Origin: an uncultured Ruminococcus sp.
GTDB taxonomy: Bacteria > Bacillota > Clostridia > Oscillospirales > Acutalibacteraceae
Assembly (NCBI GenBank): GCA_958403905.1
Contig: CATXZD010000004.1
Coordinates: forward strand, 62,001-126,000
Length of the DNA: 64,000 bases
Direction: 5' to 3'
How positions within the stretch are numbered: position 1 is the stretch's first letter; every line of letters starts with the position of its first letter. The position numbers were made by a program, and so were the translations under genes. The notes under the pieces were generated by a model. It was not told the DNA's origin, made no database searches, and worked only from the letters and a program-made list of their open reading frames with translations. Positions 54,049 to 63,986 of this stretch are shown here, piece after piece.

Positions 54049-54077
54049 AATATAGCACACTGTTTGTTAATTGTCAA
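54049..54077 (-). promoter_or_regulatory. orphan consensus promoter
   Basis: Minus strand TTGACA, 17-base spacer, TATATT, followed by the candidate small RNA. Confidence 0.72.
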
Positions 54078-54145
54078 CACTTTTTTTAAACTTTTTTTAA
54101 AATTAGTATATTATTTATTTAATTATTTATAAATCATTAAACCCC

Positions 54146-54174
54146 TTGACTAAATGCTTAAAAAAATGTAAAAT
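54146..54174 (+). promoter_or_regulatory. promoter of the DUF1292 gene
   Basis: TTGACT, 17-base spacer, TAAAAT, 24 bases before the ATG. Confidence 0.72.
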
Positions 54175-54198
54175 TAAATTAGCAAGGAGGTATAGCAA

Positions 54199-54495
54199 AT
54201 GAATAATGAATACAATCCTGACCTTGTCACGTTAATCAGTGATGAAGGCGAAGAAATTGAATTTGAAATCCTTGACATTATCGAAAATGACGAAGGAAAG
54301 TTCTATGTTCTTTACCCTTATTATGCCGACCCTGCCGATGCAGTGAACGACCCGGGCGAGTATTATATTTTTGAAGTGCAGGAAATTGACGGTGAAGAAG
54401 AGCTTGCTGAAATTGAAGATGATGAAAAGCTTGACAGAATTGCCGCAATTTTTGAAGAAGAATATAATAAAGAGCTTTTTGATGAGGATGAGTAA
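54199..54495 (+). CDS. DUF1292 (YrzB-like) protein
   Basis: A 98-residue very acidic cytoplasmic protein. The core LVTLISDEGEEIEFEILDII, GKFYVLYPY and EYYIFEVQEID is the DUF1292 pattern shared by Firmicutes, where it is often near yrrK/mltG-type genes. Function unknown. The Asp/Glu-rich C-terminus is typical. AAGGAGG lies 8 bases before the ATG, a very strong ribosome site, so the protein is probably abundant. The 6S-like RNA gene follows. Confidence 0.92.
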   Translation: MNNEYNPDLVTLISDEGEEIEFEILDIIENDEGKFYVLYPYYADPADAVNDPGEYYIFEVQEIDGEEELAEIEDDEKLDRIAAIFEEEYNKELFDEDE

Positions 54496-54552
54496 TTTTT
54501 TTATTCTTATAACATAATATAATATTAGGATTTTAATTGACTTTATGTCTTT

Positions 54553-54706
54553 TGTCCTGCCCGATTCGCGAATGATTTTAAAATAACCCTACAACTCTTA
54601 AATCGGGAGCTTGGCTCTTTAAGCGGTGTGCAGACCTCCCGTGTTCGGAAGAAGGGAGCCTGAAGCTTAAAGGCGGGCACCCACCTGCTTTTTCGTAGGC
54701 AGGTTA
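54553..54706 (+). ncRNA. ssrS: 6S RNA (probable)
   Basis: A long rod-like RNA: the ends pair (CCTGCC at 54556 with GGCAGG at 54698, then CGAA with TTCG), and the inner part pairs CTTTAAGC with GCTTAAAG and CTCCC with GGGAG, leaving a large internal bubble between. The strings CCCTACAACTCTTAAATC and GGCGGGCACCCACCTG look like clostridial 6S RNA. 6S RNA mimics an open promoter and holds sigma-A polymerase in stationary phase. TATAAT at about 54518 may be its promoter. Ends are approximate; SRP RNA is a less likely alternative. Confidence 0.7.
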
Positions 54707-54799
54707 TTATTTAAATCATACGGTCGGGCGGGATTTTTATTTTTATAAATTTCTTGATTATACTTAGAGTGTATTAAAATATTTAGGAGTAAAAAGCAT

Positions 54800-55762
54800 A
54801 TGAATGTTTCAGTTCTCGGCTGCGGCAGATGGGGCAGCTGCATTGCCTGGTATCTTGACAAAATCGGTCATAACGTTCTTTCGTGCGGTCTTGCCGACGC
54901 CCCTGAGTTTATCCAGCTTAAAGCAACACACAAAAGTGACTATCTTTCCTTTCCTGATTCCATTGAAGTGTCTTCGGATTTGAAAAAAGCTGTAGGAAGA
55001 GCAGAAGTTATTGTAATTTCAATTTCTTCGCAATACCTGCGTTCTTATTTTGAAGAAATTTCAAAATATAATCTTGACAACAAAATCATCGTGCTTTGTA
55101 TGAAAGGCGTTGAAGCGTCAACGGGCAAGCGATTAAGCGAGGTTGTCGGCGATTTTGTCGACGAAAACAAAACACCGATTGCTGTATGGGTAGGTCCGGG
55201 GCATCCGCAAGACTACGTAAAGGGCATTCCAAACTGTATGGTAATTGACAGTAAAAATCAATCTGTTAAAGAAAAGCTTGTCAGCGAATTTACAAGCGAG
55301 CTTATTCGCTTTTATCTTGGCACTGATTTAATTGGCAGTGAAATCGGAGCCGCCGCAAAAAATGTAATTGGAATTGCCGCAGGTATGCTTGACGGTCTTA
55401 ACTACACCTCTTTAAAAGGTGCGCTTATGGCAAGAGGCACAAGGGAAATTTCAAGACTTATTAAAGCACTCGGCGGAAATGAAATGAGCGCTTACGGACT
55501 TTGTCACCTCGGTGATTACGAAGCTACGCTGTTCTCTCAATGGAGCCATAACAGAAAATACGGCGAACAGCTTGTAAAAGGTATTAAGTTTGAAAAGCTC
55601 GCAGAGGGAGTTATGACATCAAAAGCTTTATACAAACTTGGCAAAGACTACGGCGTTGAACTTCCCATTGTTGAGGGTGTATATGACGTTTTATTTAACA
55701 ACATTGACGCAAAAGAGGCTTTGGGAAAACTTTTTTTGCGCTCGGTAAAAAAGGAATTTTAA
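54800..55762 (+). CDS. gpsA: glycerol-3-phosphate dehydrogenase [NAD(P)+]
   Basis: Makes sn-glycerol-3-phosphate for lipids and possibly for glycerol-phosphate polymers. The Rossmann start reads VSVLGCGRWGSCIAWYL; VWVGPGHPQDYVKG replaces the common GPSFA loop, and EIGAAAKNVIGIAAGMLDGL carries the catalytic Lys, followed by GLCHLGDYEATLFSQWSHNRKYG. Length 320. AGGAG lies 10 bases before the ATG. The substitution in the substrate loop is a variant I associate with clostridial GpsA-like enzymes. A GT-C-like gene follows 15 bases later. Confidence 0.92.
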   Translation: MNVSVLGCGRWGSCIAWYLDKIGHNVLSCGLADAPEFIQLKATHKSDYLSFPDSIEVSSDLKKAVGRAEVIVISISSQYLRSYFEEISKYNLDNKIIVLCMKGVEASTGKRLSEVVGDFVDENKTPIAVWVGPGHPQDYVKGIPNCMVIDSKNQSVKEKLVSEFTSELIRFYLGTDLIGSEIGAAAKNVIGIAAGMLDGLNYTSLKGALMARGTREISRLIKALGGNEMSAYGLCHLGDYEATLFSQWSHNRKYGEQLVKGIKFEKLAEGVMTSKALYKLGKDYGVELPIVEGVYDVLFNNIDAKEALGKLFLRSVKKEF

Positions 55763-55777
55763 CAGGCGGAAATTATA

Positions 55778-57460
55778 ATGAAAAGCAAAAATACTAAAAA
55801 TAAAAATATCAATAACAAAAGTAAAAACAGCAAAAATACTACCGTAAAAACAATAAACAAACAAAATACATTTGAATATTTAATTGTAAATATAATTTGT
55901 CTTTTTATGTTTATTGCATTTGGATACATAGCAATTATGAGTTTTTTGCAGACAAGCGTCTTTGACGCAGCCGCTTATTCAAGCGAAAAGGTTCTTTTCG
56001 AAATGGATAATATTGCGCTGAACATTTTTTGCACTGCTATTTTTACGGTTTTTGTATTTAAAATGAAAAAGCATTATGACTTCTTTGCAAGAGTCAACTT
56101 GCCTTTTATGGAAGTCGGGCTTGTGGCTTACACGATTATGCTTGGACTAATATGGATATTTTCTGTTACTTCAGTTCCTGCTGCTGACAGCCAGAGCGTA
56201 TTTGAAACCGCAACAGGTGCGACGGTCGGTGATTATTCATCGATAACGGGTAATGGCAATTTTTATAACAGCGCTTACTACAACGGTCATTCTTACTATA
56301 ACTTCTATCCTTTCCAGCTTGGATTTGTGTTGATCAGCGAAATAGTTTACAGAATTTTCGGCACTGCAAGCTCTATGCCTGTTCAAGTAATAAACGTGCT
56401 GTGTTTGGCTGCTGCATATCTTGGAATTGCAAAAATTACAAAGTACATATTTAAAAGACGTTCAATTGAATTTATAACAATTTTACTGCTTGCAGGTTGT
56501 TTTCAGCCTATGCTTTTCTGCACATTCGTTTACGGAAACATCATCGGAATGTGCTGTGCAATCTGGGCAAGCTACTTTTTGATAAGATATTTCCAGACAA
56601 CAAAATACTTGCTTCTTATCCCCTGCGCTATTCTGCTTATCGTAGCTACTATTGCAAAATACAACAATATGATTTACCTTGTTGCGTTTGTCATTATGCT
56701 GATAGTCCACACTGTCAAAGAGAAAAAATGGCAAAGCATTGCTTTTGCGCTTGCTATTTGCATTGCAACTGTTGGTATAAATAATCTTATTATTGTAAGT
56801 TACGAAAGCAGAGCAAATACAAAACTTGCAGATGGTGTATCGCAGGTAATGTATCTTGATATGGGACTTAATGATTCTTATATGGCTCCGGGCTGGTATA
56901 ACGGAATTGCAATTGATACATATAAAAGCTGTAATCTCAACAATGAAGTTGCCAATCAAAGAGCATGGAGTAACATAAAAAACAGATTAGATGTATTTGG
57001 CAGTAATCCCGGTTATACATTTGACTTCTTCGGCAAGAAAATTGTAAGTCAATGGAATGAGCCGAGCTTTGAAAGCATCTGGATAAGTGAGGTTAAATCG
57101 CATAGTCACGAAGTTAATTCAATAGGAAACGGAATGTACAACGGAAGCTTGGGTCAATTCTTTGAGCTGTATTTCAACATTTATATGCAGATTGTATATC
57201 TCCTCTTAGTAATAGGAATTTACTGTTTGTTCTTCAAACGTATGACTAACATTGAAACCACTTTGCTATTACTTGTAATTCTGGGCGGATTCGGATATCA
57301 CCTTTTGTTTGAAGGAAAGTCGCAATATATCCTTACATATATTCCTATTATGATGCCGACTGCGGCATTCGGATTAAATACAGTTCTAAATGGAAAATAC
57401 ATTAAAATAAAAGAAATTGTAGGCAAGCTCAAAACTATTCCCGAAACAAAAAATGCATAA
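55778..57460 (+). CDS. polytopic GT-C/ArnT-like membrane glycosyltransferase
   Basis: A 560-residue protein with a very basic Asn/Lys-rich N-terminus (about residues 2-30), then about eleven hydrophobic helices. A long outer loop (residues 120-185) contains PAADSQSVFETA and YYNGHSYYNFYPFQLGFVL, in the style of PMT/GT39-like enzymes; a second outer loop at 340-450 is rich in Trp, Asn and Ser. It probably transfers a sugar from a polyprenyl carrier to a surface polymer. Co-transcribed with gpsA. The family assignment rests on topology. Confidence 0.75.
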   Translation: MKSKNTKNKNINNKSKNSKNTTVKTINKQNTFEYLIVNIICLFMFIAFGYIAIMSFLQTSVFDAAAYSSEKVLFEMDNIALNIFCTAIFTVFVFKMKKHYDFFARVNLPFMEVGLVAYTIMLGLIWIFSVTSVPAADSQSVFETATGATVGDYSSITGNGNFYNSAYYNGHSYYNFYPFQLGFVLISEIVYRIFGTASSMPVQVINVLCLAAAYLGIAKITKYIFKRRSIEFITILLLAGCFQPMLFCTFVYGNIIGMCCAIWASYFLIRYFQTTKYLLLIPCAILLIVATIAKYNNMIYLVAFVIMLIVHTVKEKKWQSIAFALAICIATVGINNLIIVSYESRANTKLADGVSQVMYLDMGLNDSYMAPGWYNGIAIDTYKSCNLNNEVANQRAWSNIKNRLDVFGSNPGYTFDFFGKKIVSQWNEPSFESIWISEVKSHSHEVNSIGNGMYNGSLGQFFELYFNIYMQIVYLLLVIGIYCLFFKRMTNIETTLLLLVILGGFGYHLLFEGKSQYILTYIPIMMPTAAFGLNTVLNGKYIKIKEIVGKLKTIPETKNA

Positions 57461-57471
57461 CAAGCAAAGAA

Positions 57472-57520
57472 AAGACTGCAATGCGTAACTTAAAGTTACC
57501 ATCATTGCAGTCTTTTTTAT
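57472..57520 (+). terminator. terminator after the GT-C-like gene
   Basis: AAGACTGCAATG pairs exactly with CATTGCAGTCTT over a 19-base loop that itself contains TAACTT/AAGTTA; a run of T follows. Confidence 0.85.
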
Positions 57521-58743
57521 TTAAAATCAAAATCATCAAAGCCTGTTTCAATGAGCAAACCTTTATAATAATTTACATCATCATCCGTATAAGACAATCT
57601 GTTTTTTAAACCATTTTTTATACTGACATTTTTCATAATAAACAATCTTTTAAACCACATTTGAACCCAAAAAGCAGGAAGCAAAAACGGCAGTTTGTCA
57701 ACAAGAGGATAGTTTACAGACATAGAGTTTTTACCCGGGAACAAACTTTTTAAAAGGTAAGAAAACTTCGATTTACTTTTCCCCTCTTTTTCAGCAGATT
57801 TAATCATCTTATATGAACTTATCATAACTCCTGCATCTACTCTGCCCAGTATTGCACTTAGAAGAATGAATATTTCCAAGTTGTCAAAGGTTATCTTTTG
57901 CTTATCCAAAGAAAACCAGTTGAATGCAATTTCTCTTATGCGTTTTTCAAAAGTTCCAAGTTTAAATAGAGTGAGCTTTTCGTTTAAATAATCAAAATCA
58001 AATTCATCTTTATGATTGCTGTAATAAAGGTATATATCAAGCAACATTCTTATGCTCAAACCGCCCATTCTGAAATGATTTGAATTGTGGATAAGCATAT
58101 ACAAATAGTGGTCTTCAAGACTTAATTCATATGAGTAATTATACCCGTCACGCTTTAAGCTCTTGTTGATTATATCAACAAGATAATAATAATAACTTTC
58201 CCACTCGTGAACAAGCGTTGCGTGCATTTCAATGTACATATACGGTTTTTTCTGAAAATGATACTGATTATCATCATTATGTAAAAATTCATAACCAAGC
58301 TTAGAAAATGCCTCTTTAACCAAATCAAGCTGATTTCTGTCAAAAAGAATGTCAAAATCACTTATTGAACGGTAATCGGAGCGTGGATATTCCGATTTAA
58401 TAAAATATCCCTTTAACGGAACATTTTTTATTTTATGCTTATCAAAAGCTGATAGCACCTTTTCAATCTCATAATTGTGATTTATGTCAATTAAGATTTC
58501 AGCGTTAATATTCTCTTTAAGAATTTTAATCATTTCATTATTCGGAAGATATTCTTTTGGAAGCGTTAGGACTGTGTTTGAAAAAGCAGAGTCAAGTCCA
58601 CAAGTTTTTGAAATAGAAAAAAGTCTATTCCAGTTTATTCCCTCATACGGAATCGGAGCAGAAGCTTGATTCACCGCAGAAGATAAAACCCTGATAAAAT
58701 AAGAATATTCTTTTTTCTCAATATCACTCAACTGTTTTTTCAT
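57517..58743 (-). CDS. nucleotidyltransferase family protein (NTP_transf_5-like)
   Basis: A 408-residue protein. Residues about 95-220 form a nucleotidyltransferase-like fold: NVPLKGYFIKSEYP and YRSISDFDILFDRNQL (D-x-D metal pair near residue 130), then YIEMHATLVHEW (third acidic position). The rest is helical. Members of this group often stand next to PqqD and S24/S26 peptidase genes, as here. It may adenylylate or otherwise modify a peptide or sugar; no reaction is established. It overlaps the peptidase gene by 20 bases, so it is the third gene of one operon. Confidence 0.82.
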   Translation of the reverse strand: MKKQLSDIEKKEYSYFIRVLSSAVNQASAPIPYEGINWNRLFSISKTCGLDSAFSNTVLTLPKEYLPNNEMIKILKENINAEILIDINHNYEIEKVLSAFDKHKIKNVPLKGYFIKSEYPRSDYRSISDFDILFDRNQLDLVKEAFSKLGYEFLHNDDNQYHFQKKPYMYIEMHATLVHEWESYYYYLVDIINKSLKRDGYNYSYELSLEDHYLYMLIHNSNHFRMGGLSIRMLLDIYLYYSNHKDEFDFDYLNEKLTLFKLGTFEKRIREIAFNWFSLDKQKITFDNLEIFILLSAILGRVDAGVMISSYKMIKSAEKEGKSKSKFSYLLKSLFPGKNSMSVNYPLVDKLPFLLPAFWVQMWFKRLFIMKNVSIKNGLKNRLSYTDDDVNYYKGLLIETGFDDFDFK

Positions 58744-59215
58744 CAGTTTTTTTATTTCCTCTTCCCAATAATTTTGAAACTTTATTTACACCAAAACGAT
58801 ATGAATGTCTGAAAAATCTGGTATAAAACCAGAAATTGATATACACTCTATAGCTGAAAGAACTTACTTTGTATGCCTTTCCTTTGCGGTAAAAAGCTGT
58901 TACAACACCTATTATATCGCTGTCTTTAATTCCGTGTTCTAATTCAAACTGATTGTCACCGCAGAGCACGTAACTGCCGTCAGAATCAAAATTTACTATT
59001 CTGTGAAGAACGTAAGTTCCATTGCTCCTTTTGTAAAACGGAATATCAAAAAGGTGAAGTCTGCCTTCAGGTTTTGACAGTACAACAACATCTTCTCCGT
59101 CACGGAGCATTGGCAACATACTCTTTCCTTTTGGAGTAAAGGTTACTGTACCGCCATTGTTTAATTTTTCAACTATAATATTGATAACATCATTAATTGC
59201 GACATCTTTACTCAA
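58724..59215 (-). CDS. S24/S26 (signal peptidase I-like) protein
   Basis: A 163-residue protein with the signal-peptidase pattern: FTPKGKSMLPMLRDGEDVVV (Ser nucleophile in GxSM), VLHRIVNF (His in place of the Lys of bacterial type, as in SipW/ER-type enzymes) and YVLCGDNQFELE (GDN box). It has no clear N-terminal anchor; residues about 125-150 are aromatic and basic. TTG 59215 is chosen (8-base overlap with the PqqD gene); GTG 59227 would add four residues. Between PqqD and a nucleotidyltransferase it may process a leader peptide. Confidence 0.78.
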   Translation of the reverse strand: MSKDVAINDVINIIVEKLNNGGTVTFTPKGKSMLPMLRDGEDVVVLSKPEGRLHLFDIPFYKRSNGTYVLHRIVNFDSDGSYVLCGDNQFELEHGIKDSDIIGVVTAFYRKGKAYKVSSFSYRVYINFWFYTRFFRHSYRFGVNKVSKLLGRGNKKTDEKTVE

Positions 59216-59471
59216 GAATATCAGCACCCTTTACCTTTTCAATAAATAAATCAATATCTTTTTCAGCTTTTCGCTCAGTAACCTCGTATTCAACAAGAAG
59301 TTTGCTGATAAGCTCTTCCCTGTCAGCGCCGTTTTGCAGAAGTTCAAAAAGGAATGCTCCTGTTTCGTTCAGATTAATTATACCGTTAAAGTCGAGCGAC
59401 ATATTATTTACCGGTACTACAACGTAGGAATCTGCAACCTTTCGCAAAATAAAATCTTCTTTTATCTTCAT
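59208..59471 (-). CDS. PqqD family peptide-binding protein
   Basis: An 87-residue PqqD-like domain: FILRKVADSYVVVPV (strand pair), LNETGAFLFELLQNGADREELISKLL (central helices) and VTERKAEKDIDLFIEKVK (C-terminal helix). PqqD folds hold the leader of a ribosomal peptide for a modifying enzyme. No radical SAM enzyme, cyclase or precursor gene is seen nearby. GGTGAT lies 5 bases before the ATG. First gene of a three-gene operon with the S26-like peptidase and the nucleotidyltransferase. Confidence 0.9.
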   Translation of the reverse strand: MKIKEDFILRKVADSYVVVPVNNMSLDFNGIINLNETGAFLFELLQNGADREELISKLLVEYEVTERKAEKDIDLFIEKVKGADILE

Positions 59472-59507
59472 AAAATCACCTTATAGACTCAATATTCTAT
59501 AAAAACT

Positions 59508-59536
59508 ATTATAATATACAACAAGAAAAAAAGCAA
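59508..59536 (-). promoter_or_regulatory. promoter of the PqqD operon
   Basis: Minus strand TTGCTT, 17-base spacer, TATAAT. The -35 box overlaps the groEL terminator. Confidence 0.55.
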
Positions 59537-59562
59537 GGGCATTGCAAAACAGCAATGCCCTT
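59522..59562 (-). terminator. terminator of groESL
   Basis: Perfect 11-bp stem (AAGGGCATTGC / GCAATGCCCTT), 6-base loop, then GC and seven T in the direction of groEL transcription. Confidence 0.92.
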
Positions 59563-59587
59563 ATATATTGTAACAAACAGAAATTAA

Positions 59588-61222
<1,635 letters not shown>

Positions 61223-61249
61223 TTACCTCCGAAATAAAATACTTTATAT

Positions 61250-61552
<303 letters not shown>

Positions 61553-61577
61553 TTAATAAAATATATGTTGGATTGTT

Positions 61578-61604
61578 TTAGCACTCTCACTTCTTGAGTG
61601 CTAA
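61578..61604 (-). promoter_or_regulatory. CIRCE operator (HrcA site) of groESL
   Basis: Perfect TTAGCACTC-N9-GAGTGCTAA, 44 bases before groES. A TTGACA (61631-61636, minus) with an AT-rich -10 region (TATAAAATATAAT) lies just upstream, so HrcA would bind at the start of the transcript. Confidence 0.96.
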
Positions 61605-61721
61605 TTATATTTTATACCATTTTTTAGAAATGTCAAGAGTAAAAATATTTTTCCCTTAAATAAGCCAAAACCGACAATTTTCTTGACATTATTCTAACCG
61701 AACTTCTAACACCCATATTTT

Positions 61722-62885
61722 TTAATCAATTAATATCTTTTGTATTGTATTGGCAATTTCTTGTTTGCTATCATCGTATAAATGACCGTATATATTAGCT
61801 GTTGTATAGATGTTAGAATGTCCAAGCCATTCAGATACCATTTTTAACTTCACACCTTCGTTAATCAACAGACTTGCACAACTATGTCTTAAATCATGGA
61901 AACGCATATGCGGTAGGTTGTATTTTTTTAATAGTTGCCCAAAGATAGCAGATACACTTTTAGGATTAGAGATACTTCCATTTTGATTAGTAAACACATA
62001 ATCATTCTCTATATATGTATTACCCAATAAAAACTTATAACATTCTTGTCGATGTTTAACATCAAGGAGTATTTTTTCTACCGATGGTAATAAAGGATAT
62101 GTTCTATGGCTTGTTTGGGTTTTGGTACTATCTTTTTGAATTAATGTAGCAGCCTGAACCACCACATGATTAACTTCGATAGTCTTATTTTCAAAATCAA
62201 TAGCTTTCCATTTTAAACCACATACTTCTGAAATTCTAAGTCCATACATAAGCGTAGTATATATTAATGGATATAGATATTCATTTTGTATAGAATTAAA
62301 AAGTTCTTTTATTTGGTTAGGTGTATATGCTTTACCAGTCACTTTGTTTGAATTAGATTTTGGTAATTTTACTGTTTTAGCTGGGTTAATAACAATTAGT
62401 TTATCTCGTACAGCCTTATTAAACACATTGTTTATTATTATATGATACGATTTAATCGTACTAATAGCCAATCCACCTTTACCATCAAGTCTTCCATTGT
62501 TATATTGGTCGCTATAAAACCTTTCAAGCATTTCACTATTTATATTTTTCAGTTTTAATCTCATGGGTTTCCAATAAGGTATAATATGTGTTTCTATAAT
62601 TTCTAAATAGTTCTCTAAAGTGTTTTGAGCCACTATTTTTTTATCTTTACAATAATTATACCATTGATTAATAAAATCTACAAAAAGAATATCGCTATCA
62701 AAACTATAGTCAAGGTAAGCGTAATCAGAAATAATTTGATTAAGTTTTTCTTTTGCTGCTCTTTTATTATTTCCTTTTGTTGATATGCCTGTAGACACCC
62801 ACTTCTTCTTTGGTTTACCAAATTCATTCTTTACATTTAAAACAACATAATATTTATTGCCTTTAATTTGTAAACTACCTGTCAT
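61722..62885 (-). CDS. int: tyrosine-type site-specific integrase
   Basis: Integrates and excises a mobile element. Residues about 1-60 form an AP2-like arm-binding domain (SLQIKGNKYYVVLNVKN), 65-165 the SAM-like core-binding domain, and 185-380 the catalytic domain with GLRISEVCGLKW (first Arg), HDLRHSCASLLI (His-x-x-Arg), LGHSNIYTT (His) and IYGHL (Tyr nucleophile). Length 387 is typical of Tn916-type integrases. GGAGAG lies 8 bases before the ATG. It lies at the groESL-proximal end of the element; a matching att repeat cannot be seen. Confidence 0.95.
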   Translation of the reverse strand: MTGSLQIKGNKYYVVLNVKNEFGKPKKKWVSTGISTKGNNKRAAKEKLNQIISDYAYLDYSFDSDILFVDFINQWYNYCKDKKIVAQNTLENYLEIIETHIIPYWKPMRLKLKNINSEMLERFYSDQYNNGRLDGKGGLAISTIKSYHIIINNVFNKAVRDKLIVINPAKTVKLPKSNSNKVTGKAYTPNQIKELFNSIQNEYLYPLIYTTLMYGLRISEVCGLKWKAIDFENKTIEVNHVVVQAATLIQKDSTKTQTSHRTYPLLPSVEKILLDVKHRQECYKFLLGNTYIENDYVFTNQNGSISNPKSVSAIFGQLLKKYNLPHMRFHDLRHSCASLLINEGVKLKMVSEWLGHSNIYTTANIYGHLYDDSKQEIANTIQKILID

Positions 62886-62906
62886 TATTTCTCTCCTTTC
62901 TTAAAT

Positions 62907-62987
62907 AACAGGTAAGCCAAAGTACATCTTGATATTATTATATAACAACTAATTGATATTTTCAACGTACTTTTGGTTTTACCTGTT
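62907..62987. repeat. long inverted repeat between the excisionase-like gene and int
   Basis: AACAGGTAAGCCAAAGTAC (62907-62925) is mirrored by GTACTTTTGGTTTTACCTG and two more bases (62967-62987), with two small insertions. The 41-base loop contains the int promoter and two direct copies of TTGATATT. Confidence 0.75.
62937..62965 (-). promoter_or_regulatory. promoter of int
   Basis: Minus strand TTGAAA, 17-base spacer, TATAAT, placed in the loop of the inverted repeat. Confidence 0.7.
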
Positions 62988-63172
62988 TATATTTTCTTTT
63001 CTTCTATATAGTCAATCAGCCAAGGTTTAGGTATTCGGTAGCTATTGCCTATTTTAATTGATTTTATTTTTTGTTGCTTTAATAATTTATATGTAGATGT
63101 TTTGCCTATTTGTAAAATTTTACATAATTCATCAACAGTTAGTATATCATCATATTGTTCAAATAATTCCAT
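62987..63172 (-). CDS. excisionase-like helix-turn-helix protein
   Basis: A 61-residue MerR/Xis-type DNA-binding protein: ILTVDELCKILQIGKTSTYKLL (helix-turn-helix) and KSIKIGNSYRIPKPWLIDYI (wing). Such proteins bend att DNA to favour excision. ATG 63172 is chosen with AAAGGT 10 bases upstream; the frame is open to 63217. It precedes int in the same direction, the usual xis-int order. Confidence 0.9.
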   Translation of the reverse strand: MELFEQYDDILTVDELCKILQIGKTSTYKLLKQQKIKSIKIGNSYRIPKPWLIDYIEEKKI

Positions 63173-63190
63173 ATCAATTTTACCTTTGCT

Positions 63191-63224
63191 AAAATAAGGG
63201 GTTGCTTGTATCGTCACAACCCCT
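63191..63224 (-). terminator. terminator after the P-loop ATPase gene
   Basis: AGGGGTTG / CAACCCCT stem with a 12-base loop, followed on the minus strand by TATTTT. Confidence 0.75.
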
Positions 63225-63244
63225 CATATTATACATTTATTTCG

Positions 63245-63757
63245 TTAAATATTTTCTATGTAGTTTAATATATAGTCATAACCAGACTTATTTCCGTTTA
63301 CTTTTGTATAATTAATATGGCTGTGGTTTAATAAGTCTAATATGTTATAAGCTATTTTATCACTTTCTTCAGCAGTTTGATTTCTACCGATTTTACTATA
63401 TGGTTTAACTCTTTTAATATAAAAATTAATATTATTATAAGAATTAAAATCTTCCCATATAGTATCTTCAAGATGTCTTGGTGCAAGAGAATTTAAATAT
63501 ATTATTCCTATCGGTAAAGGAGAATCTGTAATAACAAAATCAACTTTGTTTTTTAATCTTGATAATCTATATGACTGACAGCCAGATACATAAAATTGAT
63601 TATTGAGTGCGGCTTGATTTTCATCCCAAGTTAAATCTTTAGCAAATTCTGTTACAAGCTCAACATTATAACCTCTCATTTTTAGTTGACTAAAAATATA
63701 TGAAGCTCCTGTAGATTTACCGCTTGATGGAGCACCCCATAAGTTAATAACTATCAT
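63245..63757 (-). CDS. P-loop ATPase/kinase-like protein (AAA_28-type) of the mobile element
   Basis: A 170-residue nucleotide-binding protein: INLWGAPSSGKSTGASYIF (Walker A at residues 8-15), then VDFVITDSPLPIGIIY (Walker B-like Asp) and YIKRVKPYSKIGRNQTAEES (lid with Arg). It resembles the small kinase-like proteins of phages and the NadR kinase fold; the substrate is unknown. Very AT-rich. One base separates it from the small membrane protein gene upstream, so they are coupled. Confidence 0.82.
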   Translation of the reverse strand: MIVINLWGAPSSGKSTGASYIFSQLKMRGYNVELVTEFAKDLTWDENQAALNNQFYVSGCQSYRLSRLKNKVDFVITDSPLPIGIIYLNSLAPRHLEDTIWEDFNSYNNINFYIKRVKPYSKIGRNQTAEESDKIAYNILDLLNHSHINYTKVNGNKSGYDYILNYIENI

Positions 63758-63758
63758 T

Positions 63759-63986
63759 TTATTTGTCCTCCTTGTTTTTATACTTTAAATTATAAACTAT
63801 AAATGTAAAATAAAGAAAAATTAGTAAAATAACGATTATAGCGAATGCACTGTTAATTAATACTTTATTAAACGATAAAATCCATTGTACAAACATTGAA
63901 ATATAATTGCCTATTATGCCGAATATAGCGATAGATATTAAGCTAATTCCAACTGATTTTAATATATTTTTAAATTTTTTATTCAT
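63759..63986 (-). CDS. small two-helix membrane protein of the mobile element
   Basis: A 75-residue protein with two hydrophobic segments (about residues 10-32 and 45-66) and lysine-rich ends. GGAAG lies 7 bases before the ATG. No family recognised. It is coupled to the ATPase gene; holin-like or immunity roles are possible, but nothing in the sequence decides. Confidence 0.7.
   Translation of the reverse strand: MNKKFKNILKSVGISLISIAIFGIIGNYISMFVQWILSFNKVLINSAFAIIVILLIFLYFTFIVYNLKYKNKEDK

Noticed and set aside
54553..54706. SRP RNA as an alternative to 6S
   Set aside because: TTCGGAAGAAGGGAG faintly recalls SRP helix 8, but the GGAAG/AGCA internal loops and the Alu-type 5' domain are not formed, while the end-to-end pairing of a 6S rod is.
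56483..56959. 158-codon minus-strand frame inside the GT-C-like gene
   Set aside because: Shadow frame with His/Cys-rich random-looking translation and no start signal.
61605..61721. Attachment core of the integrase element
   Set aside because: Several short AT-rich strings could serve, but without the other end of the element no repeat can be shown.
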